32,819 nt of DNA from Terriglobia bacterium (lineage in GTDB: Bacteria; Acidobacteriota; Terriglobia; Bryobacterales; Bryobacteraceae): assembly GCA_020073265.1 (NCBI GenBank), contig JAIQFN010000069.1:1-32819 (forward strand). The letters run 5' to 3'. Both the position numbers and the translations under genes were made by a program. The notes under the pieces are model-generated. The model was not told the origin of the DNA. It saw only the letters and a list, made by a program, of their open reading frames with translations, and ran no database searches. Of the stretch, positions 14,924-22,919 are shown piece after piece (the first letter of the stretch is position 1; each line of letters opens with the position of its first letter).

Positions 14924-17900
14924 ATGAAAAAACTAACGCTTTTGTTGCTTGTGAGCATTCTGCTGACCGGCATGATGGCACTGGCACAAATCACCGCCAC
15001 AGGATCGCTGGCGGGCACCGTGACCGACAAGACCGGCGGGGTAGTACCAAGCGCCGCTGTCAAGATCACGAACACCGCGACTGGATTGACGCGCGAAGCG
15101 AAGACCGGAGAAGCCGGGCTGTATCGCTTCGATCTACTCCCGTCCGGCACCTACAAAGTCGAGATCAGCATGTCTGGTTTTGCCAACTCCGCGGTGGAGA
15201 ACGTGGGTCTGTTCGTGGGCCAAACCACCACCATTGACGTCAGTCTTTCACCCAGCACGCAAAGCGAAACCGTGACCGTTGAATCCACCGGCGCACCTCT
15301 GGTGGACACCACGCGTTCCGATGTAAGCCTGCCGGTGAGCACCAGCATGGTGCAAGACATGCCGTTGAACGGACGCGATTTTGTGAGCCTGGCCGTCCTG
15401 GCGCCTGGCGCGAAGCCGGTGGACTCGTATGATCCGACCAAGAACCGCGTCGGCGTCTTCGCCGTGAACGGCTCCAGCGGACGTAACGTGAACATTACGG
15501 TGAACGGCATCGACGACAAGGACAACACCGTGGGTGGTCCGGTCATGCAGTTGCCGCTCGAAGCTGTCGAGGAGTTCCTCATCAGCACCCAGCGCTTCTC
15601 CGCGGCCAATGGACGCAGCGAAGGCGCGGCCGTGAACGTCATCACCAAATCGGGTACGAATGTTTTCCACGGTTCGCTGTACTTCTTCGACCGCGAGCAG
15701 CAATTCAATACGCTGAACTATTTCGAGCAAACGGCCAACGGCGGCAGCGGCGACAAGTCGCCTTTCAGCCGCCAGCAGTTCGGCGGTTCCGTGGGTGGAC
15801 CGGTTCGCAAGAATAAGGACTTCGTGTTTTTCGCCCTGGAGCGGCTCCGCGAGTCGACCAGTATCGTGACCGATCCGAATGCCTTCACGGAATTGTCTCT
15901 GGTTACCAACCTGGGCGCGGTACCCTCCAGAACCATTCCGACGCCCTATTTTGACTGGCGCTACAACGGCCGCTGGGATCACCGCTTCAACGACAAGCAC
16001 AACATGTTTTTCAGCTACTCCAATCAGAACAACAACGGCCAGAATGACCAATCCACCTCGACCAACGATCTGACGGCCGGTAATTTTACGACCAACCAGT
16101 TGATTCTGGCGAACCTGACGTTGAACTCGGTGTTGACTCCCACCGTGGTGAATTCCTTCACCGCAGGGTATCAGTACTGGCACAATCTGATCGACTCCGT
16201 CAACAAAGTTCCGAACGTTGAATTCTCACCCCAAACTATTTCGATTCAGTTCGGGACGAACATCAACGTTCCGCAGGAGTCGTTCCAGCGGAAGTGGCAG
16301 TTCCGCGACGACCTCGCCATTACGCGCGGCAAGCACACCTTCCGGACCGGGTTCGATTACTTGTATGAGCCCAAGCTCGGAGGGTTCTTCGAATTCAATC
16401 CCACTCCCCAGGTCATCTTCATCGACCTGCCGAGCAAGATCTTGTCCGACAAAGTGAATTATCCCCAGGGTTTCGCCACGCCCGGCGCGGTAGGGGAAAT
16501 CATCGAGACGGCCGGTAACCCGTACTTCCTTCTGCATCCGAAGATGTTCGGGCTCTATTTTCAGGACGATTGGAAGATCTCCCGGCGCCTTATGCTGAAC
16601 CTGGGTTTGCGCTGGGATAAAGACTTCGGCCTCATCGGTGGCGCAGAACAGGGCCTAAGCCGCACCTATCAGTTCCTGACGGCAATCCACAGCCCGTATG
16701 CGGGCGCATTGCCGCAGGACGACAACAAGGATTTCAGCCCGCGTGTCGGTTTTGCTTACGATGTGACCGGAAGCGGGCGGCATGTCGTCCGGGGCGGCTT
16801 CGGAATCTACTACGGCCAGACCTTTGAGAACGTGCCGTTGTTCATGTTGCAGCAGGTGAATTCAACGCTGTTCGCAACCGTGCTGGATATCACCAGCAGC
16901 GGACCCACCGACAAGAACGCGGACCTGGTGCCGGGCGCCGGCAAGCTCTTGTCCCAATGGCGCTACGGCGTCGATCCGATTCCAGCCGTTCCTCCTCCGC
17001 CTACCAACCTTACGGCCGGAGCAGTGGGACGCTTGATGGACCCCTACTATCACAACCCCTACACCGAACAGTTCAATGCCGGATACTCCTTCCAGATCGA
17101 CAACGCCAACGTGGTCGAAGTGGACTACGTGCACACCTTGGGCCTGCGCGAGTCCAAGACGCTGGATATCAACCCCAAGCTTCCGGCGCTGGCCGGGGCG
17201 CGGCCGTTGAGCGCAGCGTTTAACTCAGCCGGCCTGCCATTGTTGGGTCGCATCGACGTGGAGACCTCCGTGGGCCGCTCGCGTTATGACGGCCTCAACT
17301 TTTCCTACCGCCGCAGACTCAGCCGTCGCTTCAGCATCAACTCCAGCTACGTATTGAGCCGGTCGTTGGCCTATGACGGCAGCGCGGCTGCTTTCCGCGA
17401 CCGTCCGTTTGACGAGCTGAACTATTTCGCTTCTTACTCGCTGGGACCCACTCCGAGCGATAGCACCCACCGGGGCGTGATCAGCGGCATCGTGGAGCTT
17501 CCCTGGGGCGTCCGATTCTCGACTACCATGCAGGCCGAGTCGGGCCGTCCCTACAATCCCAACGAGGGCATCGACGTGACCGGCCAAGGCGAGTCATCCA
17601 CCACCCGGCACGCCATCGTGCCCAAGGATCAGCCGACCAACTATGCTGTATATGCGACCGCTACGGCGGCGCAGATGCAGGCCTGTCTGGCCGCCGGGAC
17701 CTGCGTCCCCACCGGCTTTGACAGCGCGCGCGGCGAACCGTTCTTCGAATGGGATATTCGCGCCGGCAAGCAGATCAACTTCGGCGAGCGCGCGAAGTTG
17801 GAACTGTTCTTCCAAGGTTTCGACCTGACTAACCGAGCCAACTTCGGCGGCAGCTACAACAACAACATCCGAAGCTCGACGTATGGAACCCCGAACGGCT

Positions 17901-17971
17901 TCGTAACCCCAGCCGGCACGGTGGTGCCGCGTTCGTTCTCCGGCGAATTCGGCGCACAGTTCCGCTTCTAA
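14924..17971 (+). CDS. TonB-dependent receptor with N-terminal carboxypeptidase-regulatory-like domain (Oar/SusC-like acidobacterial type)
   Basis: A 1,015-residue outer-membrane receptor. GGGAGA lies about 8 nt before ATG 14924. A signal peptide covers residues 1-22 (ends ALAQ). Residues ~24-110 are a carboxypeptidase-D regulatory-like (Ig-like) domain: GSLAGTVTDKTGGVVPSAAVKITN, GLYRFDLLPSGTYKVEI. A plug domain follows with QDMPLNGRDFVSLAVLAPG and the strand VNGIDDKDNTV. From about residue 240 it becomes a beta-barrel rich in aromatic-ended strands (FHGSLYFFDREQQFN; RQQFGGSVGGPVRKNKDFVFFALE), finishing with SGEFGAQFRF whose terminal Phe suits BAM assembly. This architecture is greatly expanded in Solibacter-type Acidobacteria and is thought to take up oligosaccharides or other large nutrients. 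The substrate is unknown; no lipoprotein partner or polysaccharide locus is adjacent. Confidence 0.92.
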   Translation: MKKLTLLLLVSILLTGMMALAQITATGSLAGTVTDKTGGVVPSAAVKITNTATGLTREAKTGEAGLYRFDLLPSGTYKVEISMSGFANSAVENVGLFVGQTTTIDVSLSPSTQSETVTVESTGAPLVDTTRSDVSLPVSTSMVQDMPLNGRDFVSLAVLAPGAKPVDSYDPTKNRVGVFAVNGSSGRNVNITVNGIDDKDNTVGGPVMQLPLEAVEEFLISTQRFSAANGRSEGAAVNVITKSGTNVFHGSLYFFDREQQFNTLNYFEQTANGGSGDKSPFSRQQFGGSVGGPVRKNKDFVFFALERLRESTSIVTDPNAFTELSLVTNLGAVPSRTIPTPYFDWRYNGRWDHRFNDKHNMFFSYSNQNNNGQNDQSTSTNDLTAGNFTTNQLILANLTLNSVLTPTVVNSFTAGYQYWHNLIDSVNKVPNVEFSPQTISIQFGTNINVPQESFQRKWQFRDDLAITRGKHTFRTGFDYLYEPKLGGFFEFNPTPQVIFIDLPSKILSDKVNYPQGFATPGAVGEIIETAGNPYFLLHPKMFGLYFQDDWKISRRLMLNLGLRWDKDFGLIGGAEQGLSRTYQFLTAIHSPYAGALPQDDNKDFSPRVGFAYDVTGSGRHVVRGGFGIYYGQTFENVPLFMLQQVNSTLFATVLDITSSGPTDKNADLVPGAGKLLSQWRYGVDPIPAVPPPPTNLTAGAVGRLMDPYYHNPYTEQFNAGYSFQIDNANVVEVDYVHTLGLRESKTLDINPKLPALAGARPLSAAFNSAGLPLLGRIDVETSVGRSRYDGLNFSYRRRLSRRFSINSSYVLSRSLAYDGSAAAFRDRPFDELNYFASYSLGPTPSDSTHRGVISGIVELPWGVRFSTTMQAESGRPYNPNEGIDVTGQGESSTTRHAIVPKDQPTNYAVYATATAAQMQACLAAGTCVPTGFDSARGEPFFEWDIRAGKQINFGERAKLELFFQGFDLTNRANFGGSYNNNIRSSTYGTPNGFVTPAGTVVPRSFSGEFGAQFRF

Positions 17972-17994
17972 TCGCCTTCTCAGCGTAGTTTGAA

Positions 17995-18026
17995 CCGGCA
18001 TGGCAGGTTGTCATGCCGGCTTCTTT
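17995..18026 (+). terminator. Rho-independent terminator after the TonB receptor
   Basis: Stem CCGGCATG/CATGCCGG, extendable by two more pairs to ten, closing a five-nt loop and followed by CTTCTTT. It lies 23 nt beyond the receptor stop codon. The stem also falls just after the stop of the convergent coiled-coil gene and could serve both directions. Confidence 0.8.
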
Positions 18027-18039
18027 CCGCGGCCGAGCC

Positions 18040-18357
18040 TTATTGTGGCGGCATGTTCAGCCGCTTCTCGATTTCCAGGATCCGATTTTCGAGGGTGCCC
18101 AAGCGCGAGATGACGCCCTGGTCGTTGGCTTCCAGTTGACCGACGCGCTTGTTGTTGGCATCCGCGTAAGAGTAGAAAGCTTGCAAGAGTCGGGTCTCTG
18201 AGTCGCGTATCATCTCGCCTACCCGGTCGAGGACCCGCTGTTCGGACCCGTCTATCTTGCCTTCCACGCGCTGTTCCAGCGCGTCGATCTTACCTTCCAT
18301 GCGCTGTTCCAGCGCCCGAAGATCCGCCTTGGTGGCCGGCTCATGCCCGTTATTCAT
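18040..18357 (-). CDS. Small coiled-coil protein
   Basis: A 105-residue soluble protein from ATG 18357 (AGGG about 9 nt upstream). After a short lead with PATKADLRALE it consists of heptad-like repeats: EQRMEGKIDALEQRVEGKIDG forms near-identical 11-residue units, then LEANDQGVISRLGTLENRILEIEKRL. This predicts a long parallel coiled coil with a central break (FYSYADANN). The PATKADL opening is common in small coiled-coil proteins on chromosomes, phages and plasmids. No enzymatic motif is present. It stands alone between the TonB receptor terminator and the region before the ABC exporter. Confidence 0.75.
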   Translation of the reverse strand: MNNGHEPATKADLRALEQRMEGKIDALEQRVEGKIDGSEQRVLDRVGEMIRDSETRLLQAFYSYADANNKRVGQLEANDQGVISRLGTLENRILEIEKRLNMPPQ

Positions 18358-18419
18358 TGAACAAACCCTACTTGGATCATACCCTACAACCGCTCCTGCC
18401 GGACCGATAGGTTGTTGGC

Positions 18420-18569
18420 GTGAACCAGCAGCGCTGGGCCGCCCGCATTGAGACTGCCGCGCAGCTCATGCTGGCTGAGCGGGCGCTCGAGACCGTCACC
18501 GGCAGGTCGGATTGCTGCCCAGCCGGCGAACGCGCGGTTCGCCGAAACCCGGCGTTTCCGGAAAGCTAA
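18420..18569 (+). CDS. Possible small ORF, 49 residues
   Basis: GTG 18420 to TAA 18567-18569 encodes a 49-residue peptide, helical at the start (RWAARIETAAQLMLAERALE) with two adjacent cysteines and a basic C-terminus. AGG lies 9 nt before the start. It fills most of the 208-nt gap between the coiled-coil gene (transcribed away) and the end of the ABC exporter, which it overlaps by four nt on the opposite strand. No family is recognised and coding may be chance in GC-rich DNA. Confidence 0.25.
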   Translation: MNQQRWAARIETAAQLMLAERALETVTGRSDCCPAGERAVRRNPAFPES

Positions 18570-20311
18570 ATTGTCTCCAGCTCCTCTTCGAGCAACTGCT
18601 TCTGGTACAGGTCCGCGTAGTAGCCGCCGTTTGCCACCAGCTCAGCGTGCGTGCCTTGCTCGACGATCTCGCCGTGCTCGATGACAAAGATGCGGCCCGC
18701 GCTCTGCACCGTCGAGACGCGATGCGAGATCAGAATGGTGGTGCGTCCCCGCATGACTCCGGCCAGGCTGGTGAGGATGCGCTCCTCGGTGAGCGTGTCG
18801 ACGCTGGACAATGCATCGTCGAGAATCAGAATGCGCGGATTGCGCAGGATGGCCCGCGCGATCGCCACGCGCTGCTTTTGGCCGCCGGAAAGCGTCAGGC
18901 CGCGCTCGCCGATCATGGTCTCGAAGCCGGCCGGGAAGCCGGCGATATCGGGACCCAATCCCGCCTGCTCGGCCGCCCGCCGGATCTCGTCTTCTGTAGC
19001 GCTCTCCACGCCCCAGGCGATGTTCTCGGCCAGCGTGGCGCTGAACAGGAAGGTCTCCTGCGGAACGAATCCGATCTGGCGGCGCAGCCATTCCGGATCC
19101 AGGTCGCGCAGGTTCACGCCGTCGAGCAAAACCTCGCCGTGCGTCGGATCGATCAAGCGCGGAATCAAACTGACCAGCGTGCTCTTGCCGCTGCCGGTGT
19201 GCCCGACCAGCGCGACCGTGGCGCCGGCCGGAATCTCCAGATCGACGTTCCTTAAGGCCACGCCGGTGGAATACTTCACCTCGACACTCTCGAAGCGCAG
19301 CGCGCCCTCGGCTTCCCAGGACGGTGGAAACGCCGCCGGCTCTTTGGCCGCGATGCTGGGCTTCTCATGCATCAACTCCATGATCCGGCCCCAGGATGCG
19401 GTGCCACGCTGCATCAGGTTGACCACCCAACCGAGCGCGATCATCGGCCACACCAGCATGCCCATGTAGGTGTTGAACATGACGAAGCTGCCGAGCGAAA
19501 TCCGATGCTGGAGCAACTGGTAGCCGCCGGCGAACAACACCACCAGAAAGCCCACGCCGATGAGGGCCTGTAGCAGCGGCATGAACACCGCCGAAAGCCG
19601 GGCCAGCCGGATATTTTCAACCACGTAGTCGCGGTTCAGCAGCTCGAACTTGCGCAGCTCCGCCGCTTCTTGCGCGTAAGCCCGGATCACCCGCACTCCC
19701 GAGAGATTCTCCTGCACGCGGCTGCTGATGTCGGAGAACATCTTCTGGATGGATTCGAAGCGGTCGTGTATGCGGCTTCCGAACACGATCACCACCAGGC
19801 TGATCACGGGCGCGGGAGCCAGGCAGATCAGCGTGAGTTGCCAATTGGTGGACAGCATGACCGCGATGGCGAAGAGCGACAGGAACATGGTCTCGGTCCA
19901 ATACATCACGCCGGGACCGAGCATCATGCGCACGGCGTTCAGATCGTTGGTGGAGCGCGCCATGATGTCGCCAGTGCGGTAGCGCGCGTAAAAGTCCGAT
20001 GAAAGCGTCACCAGGTGCGAGAACAGGTCGTTGCGCAGCTCGTACTCGACGTCGCGCGAAATTCCGATCAGGATCACGCGCATCCAGTACTGAAAGATGC
20101 CCTTGATGGCCGACAGGCCCACCAGCAGCGCGGCGAATTCAAACACCAGGCTGATGCGGAACCCGCGCGTCAGCGAATCGATGCCGCTGCGGATCACCAG
20201 GGGCAGCGCGGCATGCAGAACGTCGCGGGCGAGCAACGATCCCATTCCGAGCGCCAGCCCGCCGCGGTGGCGCCACAGGTACGGTCCGGCGGTCTTGATG
20301 ACGGTGCGCAT
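18566..20311 (-). CDS. ABC exporter half-transporter (MdlA/MsbA-like), permease fused to ATPase
   Basis: A 581-residue inner-membrane exporter subunit. The N-terminal half (residues ~15-310) has six membrane segments with the exporter-type cytoplasmic loop (DFYARYRTGDIMARSTNDL). The ATPase has Walker A GHTGSGKST (370-378), the Q-loop FVPQET, the signature LSGGQ (474-478), Walker B LILDD (to 499), a D-loop SSVD and an H-loop at ISHR. Position 499 is Asp where an active site normally has Glu. The same DDALS sequence is found in MdlA/YheI-type halves of heterodimeric exporters, which pair with a canonical subunit. No partner is next to it. It follows the YdcF-family gene by one nt and the membrane protein before that, so the three form one transcription unit. 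Confidence 0.92.
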   Translation of the reverse strand: MRTVIKTAGPYLWRHRGGLALGMGSLLARDVLHAALPLVIRSGIDSLTRGFRISLVFEFAALLVGLSAIKGIFQYWMRVILIGISRDVEYELRNDLFSHLVTLSSDFYARYRTGDIMARSTNDLNAVRMMLGPGVMYWTETMFLSLFAIAVMLSTNWQLTLICLAPAPVISLVVIVFGSRIHDRFESIQKMFSDISSRVQENLSGVRVIRAYAQEAAELRKFELLNRDYVVENIRLARLSAVFMPLLQALIGVGFLVVLFAGGYQLLQHRISLGSFVMFNTYMGMLVWPMIALGWVVNLMQRGTASWGRIMELMHEKPSIAAKEPAAFPPSWEAEGALRFESVEVKYSTGVALRNVDLEIPAGATVALVGHTGSGKSTLVSLIPRLIDPTHGEVLLDGVNLRDLDPEWLRRQIGFVPQETFLFSATLAENIAWGVESATEDEIRRAAEQAGLGPDIAGFPAGFETMIGERGLTLSGGQKQRVAIARAILRNPRILILDDALSSVDTLTEERILTSLAGVMRGRTTILISHRVSTVQSAGRIFVIEHGEIVEQGTHAELVANGGYYADLYQKQLLEEELETI

Positions 20312-20312
20312 C

Positions 20313-20915
20313 CTACATGCCCATCCACGTGGCCACGGTCTTCATCCATTCGATGGCGAAAACCTTGCGGCCATCCCGAGTCTTCCACCAGCCGTCCGGT
20401 GTGAAGTCGTGGTCGGGCGAGCTCACCACGTGCAGCTCCAGATCGGGAGCCTTGGATCGAAAGATGTTTCCGGCTCGGCGGGTGTGATAGTTGCTGGTGA
20501 CGATATCGATTCGGTGCGCTTGCCGCCGGCGCAGTTCGGCAACGATGACGTCAGCTTCGGCGGCGGTGGATCGCGCATCGTTGGGAAACGCGACGAAATA
20601 GGATTCAGGATAGCCGTGGCGGACGGCGAACGGGATGGCCAGGTCGGATTCGTGCTGGCCATAAGCGCCGCCCGGGCCGCTGACCAGCGCCTGCTTGGCG
20701 AGACCTTGGCGTACCAGGTCGGCCGCGGTCAGAATCCGGTTGCCCATGAAGTCACCCGCCAGCACCACGATGTAGTCGGCCGGCGCCGGAGCGTCGGACT
20801 TCACCAGGTATCCTCCCAGCAGCGCGAGCCACAACCGGGAGGTGATGAAAACCAAGAGGGCGAGAAACGCCACCGCGCCGAGGAACCATCGAAGACGGCG
20901 TGGACCGCGGCTCAC
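20313..20915 (-). CDS. YdcF/ElyC-family (DUF218) membrane-anchored protein
   Basis: A 200-residue protein from GTG 20915. One N-terminal membrane helix (residues ~10-30, FLGAVAFLALLVFIT) is followed by a DUF218 domain facing the periplasm: YIVVLAGDFMGNRILTAADL, AKQALVSGPGG, YPESYFVAFPNDARSTAAEA, IDIVTSNYHTRRAGNIFR. The glycine-rich first loop and the S-x-Y-H-xx-R block are the conserved features of SanA/ElyC/YdcF proteins. In E. coli the relatives affect envelope integrity and lipid-carrier metabolism; the reaction is not settled. It lies between a membrane protein (7-nt gap) and the ABC exporter (1-nt gap), suggesting an envelope-related operon. Confidence 0.85.
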   Translation of the reverse strand: MSRGPRRLRWFLGAVAFLALLVFITSRLWLALLGGYLVKSDAPAPADYIVVLAGDFMGNRILTAADLVRQGLAKQALVSGPGGAYGQHESDLAIPFAVRHGYPESYFVAFPNDARSTAAEADVIVAELRRRQAHRIDIVTSNYHTRRAGNIFRSKAPDLELHVVSSPDHDFTPDGWWKTRDGRKVFAIEWMKTVATWMGM

Positions 20916-20922
20916 GCGCGAT

Positions 20923-21495
20923 CTACTTGTCCTCGGAAGAGGTCTTCTGATCCAAGTGGCCTACCGATTTCAGCCTCTGGAACATGCGCTCCACCTCGGC
21001 CTCGTCGTCCGGGAGCATGAGCGGATAGCGCGGCGCGGGCAACTGCTTCTTGGCGCCGGCTGCGGTCAGCGCTTCGCCCCAGAACTGCCGGTAGGGCACG
21101 CCGTCGATCAAGGCTTCGCGCGAGTAGCGGCGCAAGTTGCGGAGCAAGCCGCTGGATGATTCCGGATCGCCCGGATAGATGATGAGATGCCTGCTCTTGT
21201 CCGCCAGCGTCAGTCGGATCATGAGAGGGGTGCTGGCGCTTCGATCCAGTCTGCGAATCTGTTTCCACGGAATCGCGGTCCGGCCGATCTTGACGTGGCT
21301 GTCGTAAATCTCCACGGGAGCGCGCGAGGCGAGATAGAGCACGATAGCAGCGCTCACCAGCAACAAGCCAGTCGCGATCCAGCACAGCGGCGAAGTCCAG
21401 GACAGCCAGCCGGAGAAACCACTCAGCAGGAGCGCCACCAAGCCGGCCCAGGCATACTGTCGGGGCACTGAATAGCGTGCAATCGGAGCTGGCAC
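20923..21495 (-). CDS. Hypothetical membrane protein with possible PH-like domain
   Basis: A 190-residue protein from GTG 21495. Two closely spaced membrane helices occupy residues ~14-30 and ~36-56. They are followed by a beta-rich segment (VEIYDSHVKIGRTAIPWKQIRRLDRS, then MIRLTLADKSRHLIIYPGD) that resembles the strand pattern of bacterial PH-type membrane proteins such as the one at 6228. The tail is charged and predicted helical. The family is not firmly recognised. It is the first gene of the membrane protein-ydcF-ABC run. Its start lies 31 nt from the truncated pgsA tail, which suggests that before the insertion this operon followed pgsA directly. Confidence 0.7.
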   Translation of the reverse strand: MPAPIARYSVPRQYAWAGLVALLLSGFSGWLSWTSPLCWIATGLLLVSAAIVLYLASRAPVEIYDSHVKIGRTAIPWKQIRRLDRSASTPLMIRLTLADKSRHLIIYPGDPESSSGLLRNLRRYSREALIDGVPYRQFWGEALTAAGAKKQLPAPRYPLMLPDDEAEVERMFQRLKSVGHLDQKTSSEDK

Positions 21496-21526
21496 ACTTT
21501 CAGACTAACCCGGCGCAACCCGCGCG

Positions 21527-21650
21527 TCAATGCGCCTTTGCTCTTAGGATAGTAATGCCTCTCCAGGCGTAATGGAACCCGCTCAGTGCGGTGGCCGCGA
21601 CCATGAGCCAGAGCGCCAATGTTACAGGCGCGGGGATGCCGTCGCGATCG
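21527..21650 (-). pseudogene. Orphan 3' end of a second pgsA copy
   Basis: Read on the minus strand this segment encodes about 41 residues matching the C-terminus of the intact PgsA at 22347, including the stop: DRDGIPAPVTLALWLMVAAT against DRAGIPSPVDPALWLMVAAT, then an identical GFHYAWRGITILRAKAH end. The alignment is ungapped with a fixed 820-nt offset. Homology stops at about 21650. Upstream of that there is no rest of the gene, so this is a fragment, not a working gene. Confidence 0.85.
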
Positions 21651-21652
21651 CG

Positions 21653-22273
21653 ATGCTTTACATTCAAATCAGTGAGCCCCGACGATTTGGTCGACCGACT
21701 TTACGAAGCTGCAAGCGGTAGCCTGCGAATTCGTCTTGTTGCACGGAGCCCAGGCGGCGAGTTTCAGGTGAATATTTCCGGGAACAGCGCTGTCTTCGAG
21801 TTTCTTGCAGATGCCAGCTCTGGCTTGCTGAAGACGATTGCAAATTCAGCATGGCGCCCTTCGAGGCTGGTTGCGGTTGGTTCGGACGAACTCTTGAAAA
21901 AGACGCCGAGGGCTGGTATCTTCGTGGGCCTACCTCTGTGAATGACGGAGGGCTTTACCTTCATCTTCAGCCATGTGTTTCTGATACTGTCGTCTTCCCA
22001 GGCGGCCACGGCCTCGGTTGGATGTGTTTCCGCAATAGCTTTGATGCCAACGAAACAGAGCGTGACTACGACCCTGCTTATTTGGTGATTGAGGGTCAAG
22101 CGGAGCAGCTTGGATCGACTAGAGAACTGTTTTTGCAAGCCGCGAGTGGACATCATGTGATGCTTGATCAGGTTTCGTTGCAGGCCATCTTTGGAAACGG
22201 CCCAGGCTTCGAAATTCAAATCGTTGTCGATCCGCCCGCGCTTGCAGCCTCCCCAGCCGCTACCCCCGCATAG
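21653..22273 (+). pseudogene. Decayed or frameshifted ORF inside the pgsA-tail insert
   Basis: Two overlapping plus-strand frames read as parts of one protein. The first frame (about 21663-21941) contains LVDRLYEAASGSLRIRLVAR and FLADASSGLLKTIANSAW. The second (to 22273) contains EKDAEGWYLRGPTSVNDGG, GHGLGWMCFRNSFDANE and LVIEGQAEQLGSTRELFLQA. They would join as LLKK-DAEGWY if one A were added to the five-A run at 21897-21901. A further frame change would be needed near 21680 to reach the ATG at 21653. No family is recognised; the protein would be about 200 residues with no membrane segment. Base composition is less GC-rich than the neighbours, suggesting foreign origin. The minus strand also has an open frame over 21764-22219, which I consider a shadow. 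Confidence 0.4.
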
Positions 22274-22346
22274 GTGCTCTGCGAAATGAGTTCGCGAGCC
22301 TGCGCATGAGCGGGGAGGTCTTTCAACACTTGTCTCTCCTATCCCG

Positions 22347-22880
22347 TCAATGCGCCTTTGCTCTTAGGATGGTAATGCCTCTCCAGGCGTAATGGAACCC
22401 GCTCCAGGCAGTGGCGGCGACCATGAGCCACAGCGCGGGATCGACGGGCGACGGGATGCCGGCGCGGTCCAACATCACGGCCAGCGCCGCCGAAATCTGC
22501 AGCAGCGTGCTGATCTTGCCCCACACCGAAGGCGGAAATTTCCGCACGGACGTGAACACCAGCCCATAGCCCGCCATGCCCAGAATCAAGAGGTCGCGTC
22601 CGAACACCAGGCCGACCATCCACCACGGAATCGCATTCGCAATCCCGAGCGCCAGATAAATGACCACCAGCAGGATCTTATCCGCGATGGGATCGAAGTA
22701 AGCGCCCACGCGCGTCAGCGTGTTGAAGCGCCGCGCCAGAAATCCGTCCAGCGCGTCAGAGAGGCCGGCGACGAAAAAAAGCGCGATCGCCCAGTCGTAT
22801 TGGGCTCGAAGGATCGCCGCGGCGACAAACGGCGTCAGCAGCAGCCGGAGCAGCGTGAAAAGGTTGGGAGCGTTAACCAA
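22347..22880 (-). CDS. pgsA: CDP-diacylglycerol--glycerol-3-phosphate 3-phosphatidyltransferase
   Basis: A 177-residue inner-membrane enzyme that makes phosphatidylglycerol phosphate, the first committed step to phosphatidylglycerol and cardiolipin. The CDP-alcohol phosphatidyltransferase motif D-x2-DG-x2-AR-x8-G-x3-D-x3-D is complete (DALDGFLARR, then GAYFDPIAD, residues ~41-68). Several membrane helices are present and the N-terminal APNLFTLLRLLLTP is typical of PgsA. It follows lpxC with a 38-nt gap on the same strand. Its C-terminal 41 codons are duplicated 820 nt downstream, so the current 3' end may be a recombinant. The protein itself looks intact. Confidence 0.93.
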   Translation of the reverse strand: MVNAPNLFTLLRLLLTPFVAAAILRAQYDWAIALFFVAGLSDALDGFLARRFNTLTRVGAYFDPIADKILLVVIYLALGIANAIPWWMVGLVFGRDLLILGMAGYGLVFTSVRKFPPSVWGKISTLLQISAALAVMLDRAGIPSPVDPALWLMVAATAWSGFHYAWRGITILRAKAH

Positions 22881-22894
22881 CCCCTATAACCTAA

Positions 22895-22919
22895 CACCTG
22901 ACACCCGGCACCTGACACC
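22895..22919. repeat. Short tandem repeat between lpxC and pgsA
   Basis: CACCTGACACC occurs twice with a 14-nt period (22895-22905 and 22909-22919) in the 38-nt gap, the second copy running to the lpxC stop codon. It may be a short intergenic repeat family; that cannot be judged from one site. Confidence 0.5.

Larger units (their letters stand above)
21525..22470. repeat. Direct repeat pair of the pgsA 3' end flanking an inserted segment
   Basis: Copy A is 21525-21650 and copy B 22345-22470, same orientation. The 60 nt nearest the gene end (21525-21584 and 22345-22404) differ at only one base (21551). The next 66 nt are only about 70% identical by hand count. The segment between (about 21651-22344) has clearly lower GC than its flanks. 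The pattern resembles integration at, or recombination through, the 3' end of pgsA. Confidence 0.85.

Noticed and set aside
15248-16183. 311-codon minus-strand frame inside the TonB receptor
   Set aside because: Shadow of the receptor; composition is not protein-like and no start signal is seen.
21764-22219. 151-codon minus-strand frame in the pgsA insert
   Set aside because: Less protein-like than the joined plus-strand frames, though I cannot exclude it.
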